Shown here: piece after piece, positions 25,385 to 33,057 of the stretch
Layout of the letters: each line of letters starts with the position of its first letter
How positions within the stretch are numbered: position 1 is the first letter of the stretch
Assembly (NCBI RefSeq): GCF_001548235.1
Contig: NZ_AP014938.1
Location: 2,170,001 to 2,234,000, forward strand
Source of the DNA: Rothia mucilaginosa
GTDB lineage: Bacteria > Actinomycetota > Actinomycetes > Actinomycetales > Micrococcaceae
Length of the DNA: 64,000 nt
Direction: 5' to 3'
Notes under the pieces: model-generated
Database searches by the model: none
What the model was told of the DNA's origin: nothing
What the model saw: the letters and a program-made list of their open reading frames with translations, nothing else
Program-made: the position numbers and the translations under genes

Positions 25385-26575
25385 TTAGTCCTGGCCGTAA
25401 GTCGCCATGAACTGATCCATGCTGTCATGCTGCAAAGCATAGGACAGGTTAGCATTCGCAGCCTGGTTCACGATAACAATCGACTGACCGTCGTAGGACC
25501 AACCCGGACCAGCATTCGGCAGGGTGGTCATACGCATCGTGGTGTCACCGCTAGTCAGCACCGGAGCCGCAATTTGGGCAATCTGCGCTGCATCCAGACC
25601 GGAGTCCACGCGCATATATCCTGCGATAGATTCAACAGCAGACTGGAAAGAACCCACATTATTCAATGCGCCCTTAGCTTTCATCGTGTTATACATACCA
25701 CGCAGGAACGCACGCTGGTTACGAACACGCTGGTAGTCGCCGTCAGCGAACGGGTAGCGAGCACGCACGAACGCAAGAGCCGCACCACCATCCATATGCT
25801 GCATACCCTGCTTGAAAGACCACGCATTGATATCGAAGTCGAAAGGTACCTGAACATCCACACCGCCGACCGAGTTCACCAGAGCTTTGAAGCCCTCAAA
25901 CTCAATCTCAGCCACGTGATCAATCTTGATACCCAGCAGGTTCTCAACGGTTGCCACCTGCAGAGAAATACCGCCGTAGTTCAGTGCGGCATTAATCTTT
26001 GCCGCGCCGTAGCCGGGGATGTTCACCCAGGTATCACGCATAATCGAGACCAGGTACACGCCCTTACCATCAGCAGGGATGTGAGCAAGCATGATGCTAT
26101 CTGCACGGGAGCCGCTCACCTGAGCTGCTTCAGAACCGGAACGAGTATCGCTACCGAGCAGCAGGATGTTCTTACCCGGACCCTTCACGACATTGTAGCT
26201 GTAACCGTCATCCAGGATGCCGTCGCCGTCCTTATCGTGATCGCTCGCGTTAGCTGCAAGAGCCGCAGCAGCATCGGAGCTGTTCTCACCATTAGCACCG
26301 TTCTTGCCGGTATCCGAGTTGGTGACGGTCGGAGCCTTCAGATCCGTCACGTTGAGCTTCTTAGCCTCGCCAAGCTGCTCCTTAATTTTGCTGAGGTCTT
26401 CATCCACCTTAGTGATGGAGTCAAACTTCTCGGTCTTGCTATCCCAGGTGTGGCCAGCACGCCAAATAAAGAAACCAATACCGAGGGTAATAACCAGCAG
26501 AAGAATCAGCAGGATCAGCAGAATACGCTTGACCCATTTCTTCTTCTGCGACGGTTCAGAGTGAGCGTCGCTCAT
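25385..26575 (-). CDS. LytR-CpsA-Psr (LCP) family cell-wall glycopolymer ligase
   Basis: 396 residues. LCP enzymes transfer polyprenyl-linked glycopolymers to peptidoglycan outside the membrane. One transmembrane helix (about residues 18-38) follows a short basic cytoplasmic tail, QKKKWVKR. The LCP domain (about 145-330) has NILLLGSDTRSG, SRADSIMLAHIP, VSIMRDTWVNIPGYGAAKINAALNYGG, and FVRARYPFADGDYQRVRNQRAFLRG with the conserved Arg pairs. The start at 26575 was chosen because AAAGGA lies 8 nt upstream and the in-frame ATG at 26623 has no ribosome site. It works with the polyprenyl carrier made by UppS. Confidence 0.95.
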   Translation of the reverse strand: MSDAHSEPSQKKKWVKRILLILLILLLVITLGIGFFIWRAGHTWDSKTEKFDSITKVDEDLSKIKEQLGEAKKLNVTDLKAPTVTNSDTGKNGANGENSSDAAAALAANASDHDKDGDGILDDGYSYNVVKGPGKNILLLGSDTRSGSEAAQVSGSRADSIMLAHIPADGKGVYLVSIMRDTWVNIPGYGAAKINAALNYGGISLQVATVENLLGIKIDHVAEIEFEGFKALVNSVGGVDVQVPFDFDINAWSFKQGMQHMDGGAALAFVRARYPFADGDYQRVRNQRAFLRGMYNTMKAKGALNNVGSFQSAVESIAGYMRVDSGLDAAQIAQIAAPVLTSGDTTMRMTTLPNAGPGWSYDGQSIVIVNQAANANLSYALQHDSMDQFMATYGQD

Positions 26576-26826
26576 TAAGTTGTCCTTTGTTTGAGGTGGT
26601 GATACGCGAGGCGCGCAGCGCATCCAGCGAAGTCTCTAGAATGCAGAGAGCCGGAGAATACCCGCCGATACGGGGCGGCGCTGGAGGGCACAGAAAATGC
26701 ACAACTCGCAAAATACTTTCCCATTGTAACGCTGTCAGCGGGTCTGCGCACCGGCGAACGAAAGGTTTTACACTACAACTTTCCTCACGTTCACGCGATT
26801 TATTTTGCTATGTGCCGCAGAACGCA

Positions 26827-26868
26827 CAATGCCCCGCCTCCCTGAAAACCAAGGAGAACGGGGCATTG
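26827..26868 (-). terminator. terminator after rpmE2
   Basis: CAATGCCCCG/CGGGGCATTG outer stem with an inner CTCC/GGAG pairing, 34 nt beyond the stop. The T tract is weak. Confidence 0.65.
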
Positions 26869-26901
26869 ATTTCGCTAAAAAGCAAAACTGGGACAGAAGA
26901 T

Positions 26902-27156
26902 TTACTTCTTGCCGAAGTTGCCGAAGCGTGCGTTGAAGCGCTCGACGCGACCTGCGGAGTCCATGATGCGCTGCTTACCGGTGTAGAACGGGTGCGACTC
27001 GGACGAGATTTCAACCTCGACGATCGGGTACTCGTTGCCGTCTTCCCACTTCTCGGTCTTGTCCGAGGTCATGGTGGAACGGGTCAGGAAGACCTTGCCG
27101 GATGCGAGGTCGCGGAACAGAACCAGGTTGTAGTCCGGGTGGATTTCTGCCTTCAT
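26902..27156 (-). CDS. rpmE2: 50S ribosomal protein L31 type B
   Basis: 84 residues with [25 protein letters not shown] and [27 protein letters not shown]. No zinc-binding cysteines are present, which defines the type B (zinc-independent) form. In other Actinobacteria such paralogues replace zinc-binding L31 under zinc limitation under Zur control; whether this genome also has the zinc form cannot be seen. ATG 27156 has AAGAAGG upstream. No clear Zur palindrome is visible, but an 8-bp hairpin lies just upstream in the leader. Confidence 0.96.
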   Translation of the reverse strand: MKAEIHPDYNLVLFRDLASGKVFLTRSTMTSDKTEKWEDGNEYPIVEVEISSESHPFYTGKQRIMDSAGRVERFNARFGNFGKK

Positions 27157-27171
27157 TGATTACCTTCTTCT

Positions 27172-27193
27172 GCTACTGGATTTTGCCAGTAGC
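27172..27193 (-). promoter_or_regulatory. leader hairpin upstream of rpmE2
   Basis: GCTACTGG/CCAGTAGC perfect 8-bp stem with a 6-nt loop, 16 nt before the rpmE2 ATG and next to its ribosome site. L31 leaders that bind their own protein are known in several bacterial groups. This could be such an element, or an incidental hairpin. Confidence 0.4.
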
Positions 27194-27408
27194 CCTTATA
27201 TAGATGGAGTAGGTTTTTCGATGTGCAGCTATCGAGAAAATCTCAGAGCGCATCACCATTGTGCCCGCATTGGGCGCGCACAACCCATTAAGGGTACCAC
27301 CTTCACGGATTAAATCCCAGTACGTTCCCTCACAGACACCAACCCACACACCGCAAACACACCCGAAGAAGGTACTCACGCGGGTTAATAACCAGATTAG
27401 GAATCGGG

Positions 27409-28287
27409 TTATGAACGCGGGCGAGTCTCCCAGAACGCCACGGCGCTCGCCGCCGCAACGTTCAAAGAATCCACACCGTGCGACATCGGAATCATCACCG
27501 TATCGTCACACGCCGCCAAGGTGCGGGGCGACAGACCGTGCCCCTCCGTGCCCAGAATCAGCGCAAGCTTCTCATCCCGGCGAGCAGACAGCTCCTCCAG
27601 GGTCAGCGAGTCCTCCTCCAGCGCCAACGCCGCGCTCTTAAAGCCCAGCCCGTGCAGGGTCTGCAAGTCAGCAGGCCACGACTCCAAGCGAGCCCACGGC
27701 ACCTGAAAAACAGTACCCATCGACACGCGAATCGAGCGGCGATACAGCGGATCAGCACACCGCGGAGTCACCAGCACAGCATCCACGTTCAGCGCGGCAG
27801 CCGAACGGAAAATAGCTCCCACATTCGTGTGGTCCACAATATCTTCCAAAATCGCCACGCGAGAGGCACCCTGCAGCAACTGCTCCAGAGGCTGCGGCGC
27901 CGGACGAGCCATCGCCGCCAACGCACCACGATGCAGATGAAAACCGGTCACCCGCTCCAGCTGCTCTTCACTACCCACATACGCGGGAGTGTCAGGATGG
28001 GCACGCAAAACATCCGCCAAATCATCAGCCCACTTCTCACTCATCAGGAAAGAAACAGGCTGATGACCGGCAACGAGCGCACGACGAATCACCTTCGAGG
28101 ACTCCGCAATGTAAATACCCCACTGCGGTTCCATGGCGCTACGAAGCTTCACGTCAGTCAGCTGCGTATAGTAGCGCAAATCCTGCTCGGGTGCCTGCGC
28201 CAGAGCCGTGACCGACTCGATGGCGTAGACACGCTCGGCACGCTCAGCAATCTGTTCGGCGCTCAGCTGCTTCGGGGCACGGCTCAT
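27409..28287 (-). CDS. TrmH/SpoU-family RNA 2'-O-methyltransferase
   Basis: 292 residues. The N-terminal substrate-binding domain (about residues 35-110) is followed by a SPOUT knot: VAILEDIVDHTNVGAIFRSAAALNVDAVLVTPRCADPLYRRSIRVSMG, ALILGTEGHGLSPRTLAACDDTVMIPMSHGVDSLNVAAASAVAFWE. These are the three SpoU motifs with the AdoMet-binding knot. The target rRNA or tRNA nucleotide is unknown. The ATG overlaps the stop of the upstream ABC gene (ATGA, 28284-28287), so the two are translationally coupled. Confidence 0.92.
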   Translation of the reverse strand: MSRAPKQLSAEQIAERAERVYAIESVTALAQAPEQDLRYYTQLTDVKLRSAMEPQWGIYIAESSKVIRRALVAGHQPVSFLMSEKWADDLADVLRAHPDTPAYVGSEEQLERVTGFHLHRGALAAMARPAPQPLEQLLQGASRVAILEDIVDHTNVGAIFRSAAALNVDAVLVTPRCADPLYRRSIRVSMGTVFQVPWARLESWPADLQTLHGLGFKSAALALEEDSLTLEELSARRDEKLALILGTEGHGLSPRTLAACDDTVMIPMSHGVDSLNVAAASAVAFWETRPRS

Positions 28288-29072
28288 GCGCGCTTGAACG
28301 CGGAGTAACGACCCGCGGAGGTGACGGTCAGAGCCAGGTCCATGTCGTAGGTTGCTGCGAGGTTCGCCTCGGTAATGGTGGACAGGATCGGGCCGGCAGC
28401 GACCACGCCGCCGTCACGGATCAGCAGGGCGTGGGTGAAGCCCGCCGGGATTTCCTCGAGATGGTGGGTGATAAGCACGGTAGCCGGTGCGTAGGGGTCA
28501 GCGGCAAGTGCGGTCAGACGCTCGACCAGGTCCTCACGGCCGGAGATGTCCATACCTGCGCCGGGCTCGTCCAGCAGCAGCATTTCCGGGTCGGTCATGA
28601 GAGCGCGGGCAATCAGTGCACGCTTGCGCTCGCCGTCGGAGAGGGAACCGAAGGTGCGGTCAGCGAGGGTATCGACACCCCAGTCAGCCAGCAGCTCGGT
28701 TGCACGCTCGTCGTCCATGACGTCGTATTCTTCCTTCCAGCGGCCGGACACGGCGTACGCTGCGGTCACGACGACGTCAGAGACCTTCTCGTTGGCGGGA
28801 ATCTGGGTAGCCGAAGCACCGGAGGACAGACCAATGCGCGGGCGCAGGTCGAACACGTCAACAGCGCCGAGGGTCTCGTCAAGGATTTCAACCTCGCCGC
28901 TGGTCGGGTGCAGGCGGGCTGCCGCAATCGAAAGCAGAGTGGACTTACCGGCGCCGTTGGGGCCCAGAACGACCCAGCGTTCACCTTCGTTCACAGTCCA
29001 CGAAACGTTGTTAAGGATGGGGCGGCCGCCGCGAATCACGGAGACATTCTGAAGGTTGAGTACGGTGCTCAT
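28284..29072 (-). CDS. solitary ABC transporter-type ATPase
   Basis: 262 residues. Walker A GPNGAGKST, Q-loop region, signature LSDGERKRALIARAL, Walker B MLLLDEPGAGMD and the H-loop LITHHLEE are all present. It resembles ModF/YlmA-like stand-alone ATPases that have no membrane partner nearby. The following gene, overlapping by 4 bp, is an RNA methyltransferase. The same ATPase-methyltransferase pair recurs in related genomes as I recall it, so a role outside transport is possible. No permease gene is adjacent. Confidence 0.9.
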   Translation of the reverse strand: MSTVLNLQNVSVIRGGRPILNNVSWTVNEGERWVVLGPNGAGKSTLLSIAAARLHPTSGEVEILDETLGAVDVFDLRPRIGLSSGASATQIPANEKVSDVVVTAAYAVSGRWKEEYDVMDDERATELLADWGVDTLADRTFGSLSDGERKRALIARALMTDPEMLLLDEPGAGMDISGREDLVERLTALAADPYAPATVLITHHLEEIPAGFTHALLIRDGGVVAAGPILSTITEANLAATYDMDLALTVTSAGRYSAFKRA

Positions 29073-29220
29073 GGTTCTTCTTCCAGTGAGTTAGATGGAT
29101 GGGATGCGCCTCTCACCCCGCAACCCGTGCCGGGTTATCGGAGCGGTTGGCGCACATAGTGCGCGGGCACCCCACATTGGGTTCCTCGCGCAAAATCTAG
29201 GAGCTATAGGGGGCTCAGGG

Positions 29221-29322
29221 GCTATAGGTGCCGCCGCGTCGAAGGCGGCGCGCCTCATCAAATGTACCTTGTCAGATGTACCTTGTCAGGGGTGCGGGCG
29301 CATCCGCAACGGCACCTATAGC
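29221..29322. repeat. 102-bp inverted-repeat element
   Basis: GCTATAGGTGCCG (29221-29233) and CGGCACCTATAGC (29310-29322) form a perfect 13-bp terminal inverted repeat. Inside are a GCCGCC/GGCGGC hairpin and two tandem 14-bp units (ATGTACCTTGTCAG, 29262-29289). It sits 11 nt after the stop of the SDR gene at 29333. It could form the end of that transcript or be a small non-autonomous element. Confidence 0.6.
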
Positions 29323-29332
29323 GGCAGAGTTA

Positions 29333-30076
29333 TTAGTCGATGAAGCCGCGTGCGCCGCCGACCAGCTCAACGTGGCCGGTCTCAACGTCTGCGGTGACCA
29401 TCTTCGCGATTTCCTGCGCGAACTCGTTGACGGTGTAGAGCTTGCCAGCGGTTTCGCGGCGCTGCTCAATAGCGCCGGGGTGCAGGCGGTTCAGCAGGGT
29501 TGCGGTGACGGTGCCTTCAATCATGTCAGCGGATACGACGACCAGGGAGATACCCTTCTCGGAAAGCGCGGGAATCTCGGCGATCAGTGCGTCTTCGCCT
29601 GCGCGCTTGGACTCTGCGACGGGCTTGTACTCGTCCATGGTCTCAACCTCGCGGATGAAGTGCGCCTGGTGGCTGGTCACGAACACGATGCGTGCGCCTT
29701 CGGGCATCTTCTCTGCAGCCAGGCGTGCCAGGTTCAGCTGTGCGTCACGGTTCAGGCGCATTGCGTAGTCTTCGCCCATGCCGGTTTCCATGCCGCCCGA
29801 AGCGTTCAGGATCAGGTAGTCCAGGGAGCCGAAGGTCTCCACGGCGGTGTTGACGAGGTTCTGCAGGTCCTCGCTGTTGGTCACGTCAGCCTGCACTGCG
29901 ATTGCCTTGCCGCCAGCCTCTTCAATAGCCTTGACGATCTTGTTCGCGCGCGGTGCCTTAGAGCGGTAGTTCACCACGATGTTCGCGCCCTCAGCGGCGA
30001 GAATCTGCGCGGTGTCTGCGCCAACGCCGCGGGAGGAGCCGGTAATGATGATGGTCTTGCCGGTCAGCTGTGCCAT
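29333..30076 (-). CDS. atypical short-chain dehydrogenase/reductase
   Basis: 247 residues with a Rossmann start TGKTIIITGSSRGVGADTAQ and ASGGMETG replacing the NNAG motif. The active site is unusual. Ser (S135) sits in VFVTSHQAHF, but the canonical YxxxK reads V153-A-E-S-K157, with the nearest Tyr at 150. Homologues with the same EYxPVAxSKRAGE pattern exist in Micrococcaceae as I recall, so this is probably a family trait. It may be inactive or use Tyr150. It lies 72 bp downstream of fabG on the same strand, hinting at a lipid-related operon. Confidence 0.85.
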   Translation of the reverse strand: MAQLTGKTIIITGSSRGVGADTAQILAAEGANIVVNYRSKAPRANKIVKAIEEAGGKAIAVQADVTNSEDLQNLVNTAVETFGSLDYLILNASGGMETGMGEDYAMRLNRDAQLNLARLAAEKMPEGARIVFVTSHQAHFIREVETMDEYKPVAESKRAGEDALIAEIPALSEKGISLVVVSADMIEGTVTATLLNRLHPGAIEQRRETAGKLYTVNEFAQEIAKMVTADVETGHVELVGGARGFID

Positions 30077-30148
30077 AGTTTTATGTCCTTAAGTCTAGAA
30101 AGGGTGCGCCCACGCTCGGGCGCTTCATGCAGTCCGTACGGGGTGGGG

Positions 30149-30865
30149 TTAGTGACCCATGCCCAGGCCGCCATCAACGGGGATGACAGCGCCAGAAATG
30201 TAGCTAGCCTCATCGGATGCGAGCCAGCGAATCACGCGAGCGACCTCTTCAGCCTCAGCGAAACGACCAGCCGGGATGGATGCCAGGTAGTTCTTCTTGG
30301 TCTCTTCGGGCAGAACCTCGGTCATTGCGGTGTTAATGAAGCCCGGTGCCACCACGTTAGCGGTGATGTTACGGCCACCCAGCTCACGGGTGATGGAGCG
30401 TGCCATGCCGACCAGTGCAGCCTTAGATGCGGAGTAGTTGACCTGACCGGGGGAACCGTACAGACCCACCACGGAGGAAACCAGGATGATGCGGCCGCGC
30501 TTGAGCTTCAGCATGCCCTTGATGGCGCGCTGAACTACGCGGAAAGAACCGGTGAGGTTGGTGTCGACCACGTCGGTGAAGTCGGATTCCTTCATGCGCA
30601 TCAGCAGCATGTCGCGGGTGATACCTGCGTTGGCGACCAGCACCTCCACGGGGCCGAATTCTGCCTCAATTTCCTTGAATGCTTCGTTAATGCTGTCGGC
30701 ATCGCGTACATCTGCCTTGACGGCGAAAAATTCTTCGGGGGCTTCACCGCTACGGTAGGTGATGCAGACGTTGTGTCCTGCTGCCTGGAATTCCTTGGCA
30801 ATTTCGTAGCCGATGCCTCGGTTGCCGCCGGTGACCAGCACGGTCTTGGGAGTGTTCTCGCTCAT
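30149..30865 (-). CDS. fabG: 3-oxoacyl-ACP reductase
   Basis: 238 residues. It reduces 3-ketoacyl-ACP with NADPH in fatty acid elongation. Seen: VLVTGGNRGIGYEIA, VANAGITRDMLLMRM, the catalytic SSVVGLYGSPGQVNYSASKAAL (Ser, Tyr, Lys), NVVAPGFINTAMTE and the C-terminal SGAVIPVDGGLGMGH. The start at 30865 was chosen for AAGGA upstream; the in-frame ATG at 30895 has none. The arrangement resembles actinobacterial FabG1/MabA. It is first in a pair with the atypical SDR. Confidence 0.93.
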   Translation of the reverse strand: MSENTPKTVLVTGGNRGIGYEIAKEFQAAGHNVCITYRSGEAPEEFFAVKADVRDADSINEAFKEIEAEFGPVEVLVANAGITRDMLLMRMKESDFTDVVDTNLTGSFRVVQRAIKGMLKLKRGRIILVSSVVGLYGSPGQVNYSASKAALVGMARSITRELGGRNITANVVAPGFINTAMTEVLPEETKKNYLASIPAGRFAEAEEVARVIRWLASDEASYISGAVIPVDGGLGMGH

Positions 30866-31151
30866 GAGCTTCCTTGATGAGTCGACCCCTCGCAATCAGA
30901 GCCGATGCAGCGGCTCCACGGTTGGGGTGTGGACGGATGGACAGTCGAACCTTATTTTACCGCGTTTTAGGGTGATGGTGCCGCAGGCTACACTCCACTC
31001 TTGAACACTGAACACCTACTCCCCTTCTTTTGCATACCTCATCGGGCGCGTACACTAGCTGAAGCGGAACAGCCCGCGCCCCCTTTCTACGGGCTCGCGC
31101 GGGCACGAAATAACACCGCACGTAGAGGCGCAATAGTAAGGATAAGAAGAC

Positions 31152-31379
31152 ATGGATCTGCTCGGTTCACTCTCTCAGGATGCACAGCCCGAGTACGCCA
31201 AGTGCTCCCGCAAGGGCTGCCAGCAGGCGGCAGAATTTCAGCTGCTCTGGAACAACCCGAAGGTGCACACCCCCGAGCGCCGCAAGATCTGGTTGGCGTG
31301 CTCCGAGCACGTGGGCTGGCTGGAGAATTACCTGCGCGAGCGTGAGTTCTGGAAGCAGACTCTTCCGTTTGAAGGGTAG
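31152..31379 (+). CDS. small conserved actinobacterial protein with CxxxxC...CxxH
   Basis: 75 residues. C18-x4-C23 and C50-x2-H53 flank a core QLLWNNPKVHTPERRKIWLACSEH, a likely small zinc-binding fold. Homologues occur throughout Micrococcales, sometimes mislabelled acetone carboxylase; there is no similarity to a carboxylase here. AAGGA lies 10 nt before ATG 31152. It is divergent from fabG. No function is known to me. Confidence 0.8.
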   Translation: MDLLGSLSQDAQPEYAKCSRKGCQQAAEFQLLWNNPKVHTPERRKIWLACSEHVGWLENYLREREFWKQTLPFEG

Positions 31380-31387
31380 TGCTATGT

Positions 31388-31421
31388 GAGAGGTGGCTCC
31401 GCTTGAGAGGTGGCTCCGGTT
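31388..31421. repeat. two tandem 17-bp units
   Basis: GAGAGGTGGCTCCGCTT and GAGAGGTGGCTCCGGTT, starting 9 nt after the small zinc-protein gene. A partial third GAGAG follows. Confidence 0.7.
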
Positions 31422-31438
31422 GAGAGACAACCCCGGTT

Positions 31439-31468
31439 ATCGAAAGTAATTTCGATATATGCTATATT
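31439..31468 (+). promoter_or_regulatory. SOS-box-like palindrome overlapping the YdjM-gene promoter
   Basis: TCGAAA-GTAA-TTTCGA (31440-31455) is a perfect palindrome that differs from the actinobacterial LexA box TCGAAC-N4-GTTCGA by one base per arm. Its left arm TCGAAA is also a -35-like hexamer placed 17 nt before TATATT (31463-31468). A repressor bound here would cover the promoter of the gene at 31510. Confidence 0.6.
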
Positions 31469-31509
31469 TGTTCTAATGAGTTCGGGTGAATATAAGGAGG
31501 CACCTCCCC

Positions 31510-32238
31510 ATGATGGGCTATTCGCACACTGTCAGCGCCGCAGCTGGCTGGCTAGTGCTCGTCGAGACGGGAGTGGTGCAGGTTCCCGATACCCCCACCC
31601 TCATCGTGACCACCCTGGCGTGCGCCGGTGCGGGCATGCTGCCGGATATTGACCACCACAACGGCAGTATCGCCAACTCCATTCCGCCCATTTCACGCTG
31701 GGTAGCACGCATTGTCGGGGCAATCAGCGGCGGACACCGCAAGGGAACGCACTCTATTTTGGGACTGGTGGCCTTCTGGGCGATTGCCTACTTCAGCACC
31801 AACCTGAGCTACAACGGAATCCCCTGGGCTTCACTACTTCTTGCCGCATTCTCGGGCGGTCTAGCCTTACGTGTGCTTGGCGCACCGGGTGGATGGATCG
31901 GTGCCGTCGCCCTCGGGTACGCCGCCTACACGACCGATTCGCTGGCACTACTCCCCTGGGCTATTTCGGTCGGCGCCACCATTCACCTGATTGGCGACCT
32001 ACTAACAACCCGCGGACTGCTACCCCTCTACCCCATTGTTATCAAGCCCCTGGTGGCATCTCCCCTATGGAAAAAGAGCGGCTACATGGCGCTCCCGATC
32101 CTGGGTGATGCGGGCAGTGTACGCGAGAAGGCACTCGTTCTAGCACTGACCGGGTACGTCGCCTGGTACGCGGCAGCCATGATGGGCTTTACCGAATACC
32201 CCCTGCAAATGTTTGGACTGGGTATTCACGCCGCATAA
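31510..32238 (+). CDS. YdjM-like membrane-bound metal-dependent hydrolase
   Basis: 242 residues. It begins MMGYSHTVSAAAGW, with the metal ligands typical of the DUF457/YdjM family: H6, D46/D48/H49 in LPDIDHHNGS, and the GGHRKGTHS motif. Several transmembrane helices follow (about residues 85-105, 115-130, 135-160, 205-225), with a further HLIGDLLT motif. In E. coli YdjM is under LexA control, and a LexA-like box overlaps the promoter here. ATG 31510 has AAGGAGG upstream with a 10-nt spacer; the adjacent ATG 31513 is an alternative. The substrate is unknown; a membrane lipid is plausible. Confidence 0.88.
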   Translation: MMGYSHTVSAAAGWLVLVETGVVQVPDTPTLIVTTLACAGAGMLPDIDHHNGSIANSIPPISRWVARIVGAISGGHRKGTHSILGLVAFWAIAYFSTNLSYNGIPWASLLLAAFSGGLALRVLGAPGGWIGAVALGYAAYTTDSLALLPWAISVGATIHLIGDLLTTRGLLPLYPIVIKPLVASPLWKKSGYMALPILGDAGSVREKALVLALTGYVAWYAAAMMGFTEYPLQMFGLGIHAA

Positions 32239-32294
32239 CTAAATTCTCAACGCATAACTGAATCCTCCATGAGGACAGCATCACTGAAGACAGC

Positions 32295-32337
32295 AAAGCG
32301 CCCCGTCACTTCCCTACGGAAGCGGCGGGGCGCTTTT
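32295..32337. terminator. bidirectional terminator
   Basis: AAAGCGCCCCG/CGGGGCGCTTT stem with an inner CTTCC/GGAAG stem. Tails are CTTTTCT on plus and CTTTGCT on minus. It can serve both the YdjM gene and the short ORF at 32371-32457. Confidence 0.85.
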
Positions 32338-32370
32338 CTAATCCTTATCCCGACCTATCGGGGTGAGAGA

Positions 32371-32457
32371 TTAAGCGTCCTGGATGGGCCAGAAGACGTC
32401 AACCTCAACGTTCTCTTCACCGGAGGTGGGGTACTTCTCGAACTCAGTGTTGTGCAT
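32371..32457 (-). CDS. 28-residue small protein
   Basis: A short frame from ATG 32457 to TAA 32371, with AAGGAG 8 nt before the start, a match as good as that of any long gene here. It begins MHNTEFEKYPTSGEENVEVD and ends VFWPIQDA. It is acidic (seven Glu/Asp in the first 20), hydrophilic, with no signal peptide or cysteine. Codons follow the local C/G-ending bias and a terminator lies 34 nt after the stop. I do not recognise it. It could be a regulatory or signalling peptide, or a small stress protein. Confidence 0.6.
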   Translation of the reverse strand: MHNTEFEKYPTSGEENVEVDVFWPIQDA

Positions 32458-32905
32458 TGGCAGTTCTCCTTCGTGAGCGGGCGGGAATCTCTTCTCCCCC
32501 GCGTTAGCTCACCATCCGTAGTGAGCCCTAATGTTTCGCATTTGCGTCCTCGCAATGGCGGGAACAGTTACAAGTCTACGCCCCATACATGTTGGGTTTC
32601 TACCATTTTTCCCACAATGTATGTAGAGACACACGAAAAATTCAAAAAGCCCACACAGACCCCCTGAAATATCGCCTAAGAGCTTTTCTTTCCCTCCGAA
32701 AAACCCACAAGGCAACATTATTTCCCGTCAAATACGCCACGAGTTTCGTGTGCCAGAACCCACAGTTCCCATGCACGGGAACGCAATAACACCACATATA
32801 ATCAGAAAACAATACAACCCCACGGGTCAGGTCACATTTTCGGCACTATTCACGCGAAAAAATACCGACAAAATCTTCCGCAACGCATCTTCAGAACATA
32901 GAAAT

Positions 32906-32962
32906 ACGCCCCAGACAATACGCCCCGGACAATAGAACAACGCGCACAATAAAACAACGCGC
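32906..32962. repeat. short tandem repeats in an AT-rich gap
   Basis: Two 14-bp units (ACGCCCCAGACAAT, ACGCCCCGGACAAT; 32906-32933) run into two 17-bp units of ACAATARAACAACGCGC (32929-32962). Confidence 0.7.
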
Positions 32963-32981
32963 GATACACACAAGACACGCA

Positions 32982-33017
32982 AAGAGGCCCCGGCGCCACA
33001 CGGCACCGGAGCCTCTT
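32982..33017 (-). terminator. terminator after the ABC-F gene
   Basis: A 16-bp stem with two mismatches, AAGAGG/CCTCTT ends, 41 nt beyond the stop at 33058. Confidence 0.75.
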
Positions 33018-33057
33018 CCATGCTTTTATGTCGGTGAATAGTGCTTTACGCCAGCCT

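Larger units (their letters stand above)
32239..33057. other. 819-bp intergenic region with one short ORF
   Basis: Holds the terminator at 32295-32337, a probable 28-residue ORF on the minus strand (32371-32457), an AT-rich stretch (32640-32900), tandem repeats (32906-32962) and the ABC-F terminator (32982-33017). Longer open frames here overlap these elements and lack ribosome sites. Confidence 0.6.

Noticed and set aside
28284..29072. Interpretation of the ABC ATPase as a molybdate importer component
   Set aside because: No permease or binding protein is adjacent; the partner gene is an RNA methyltransferase.
32269..32667. 132-residue plus-strand frame after the YdjM gene
   Set aside because: It spans a terminator and is antisense to the short ORF with a good ribosome site; no start signal.
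31388..32962. Short tandem repeats as a CRISPR array
   Set aside because: Units are directly adjacent without spacers and occur only two to three times; no cas genes in the window.
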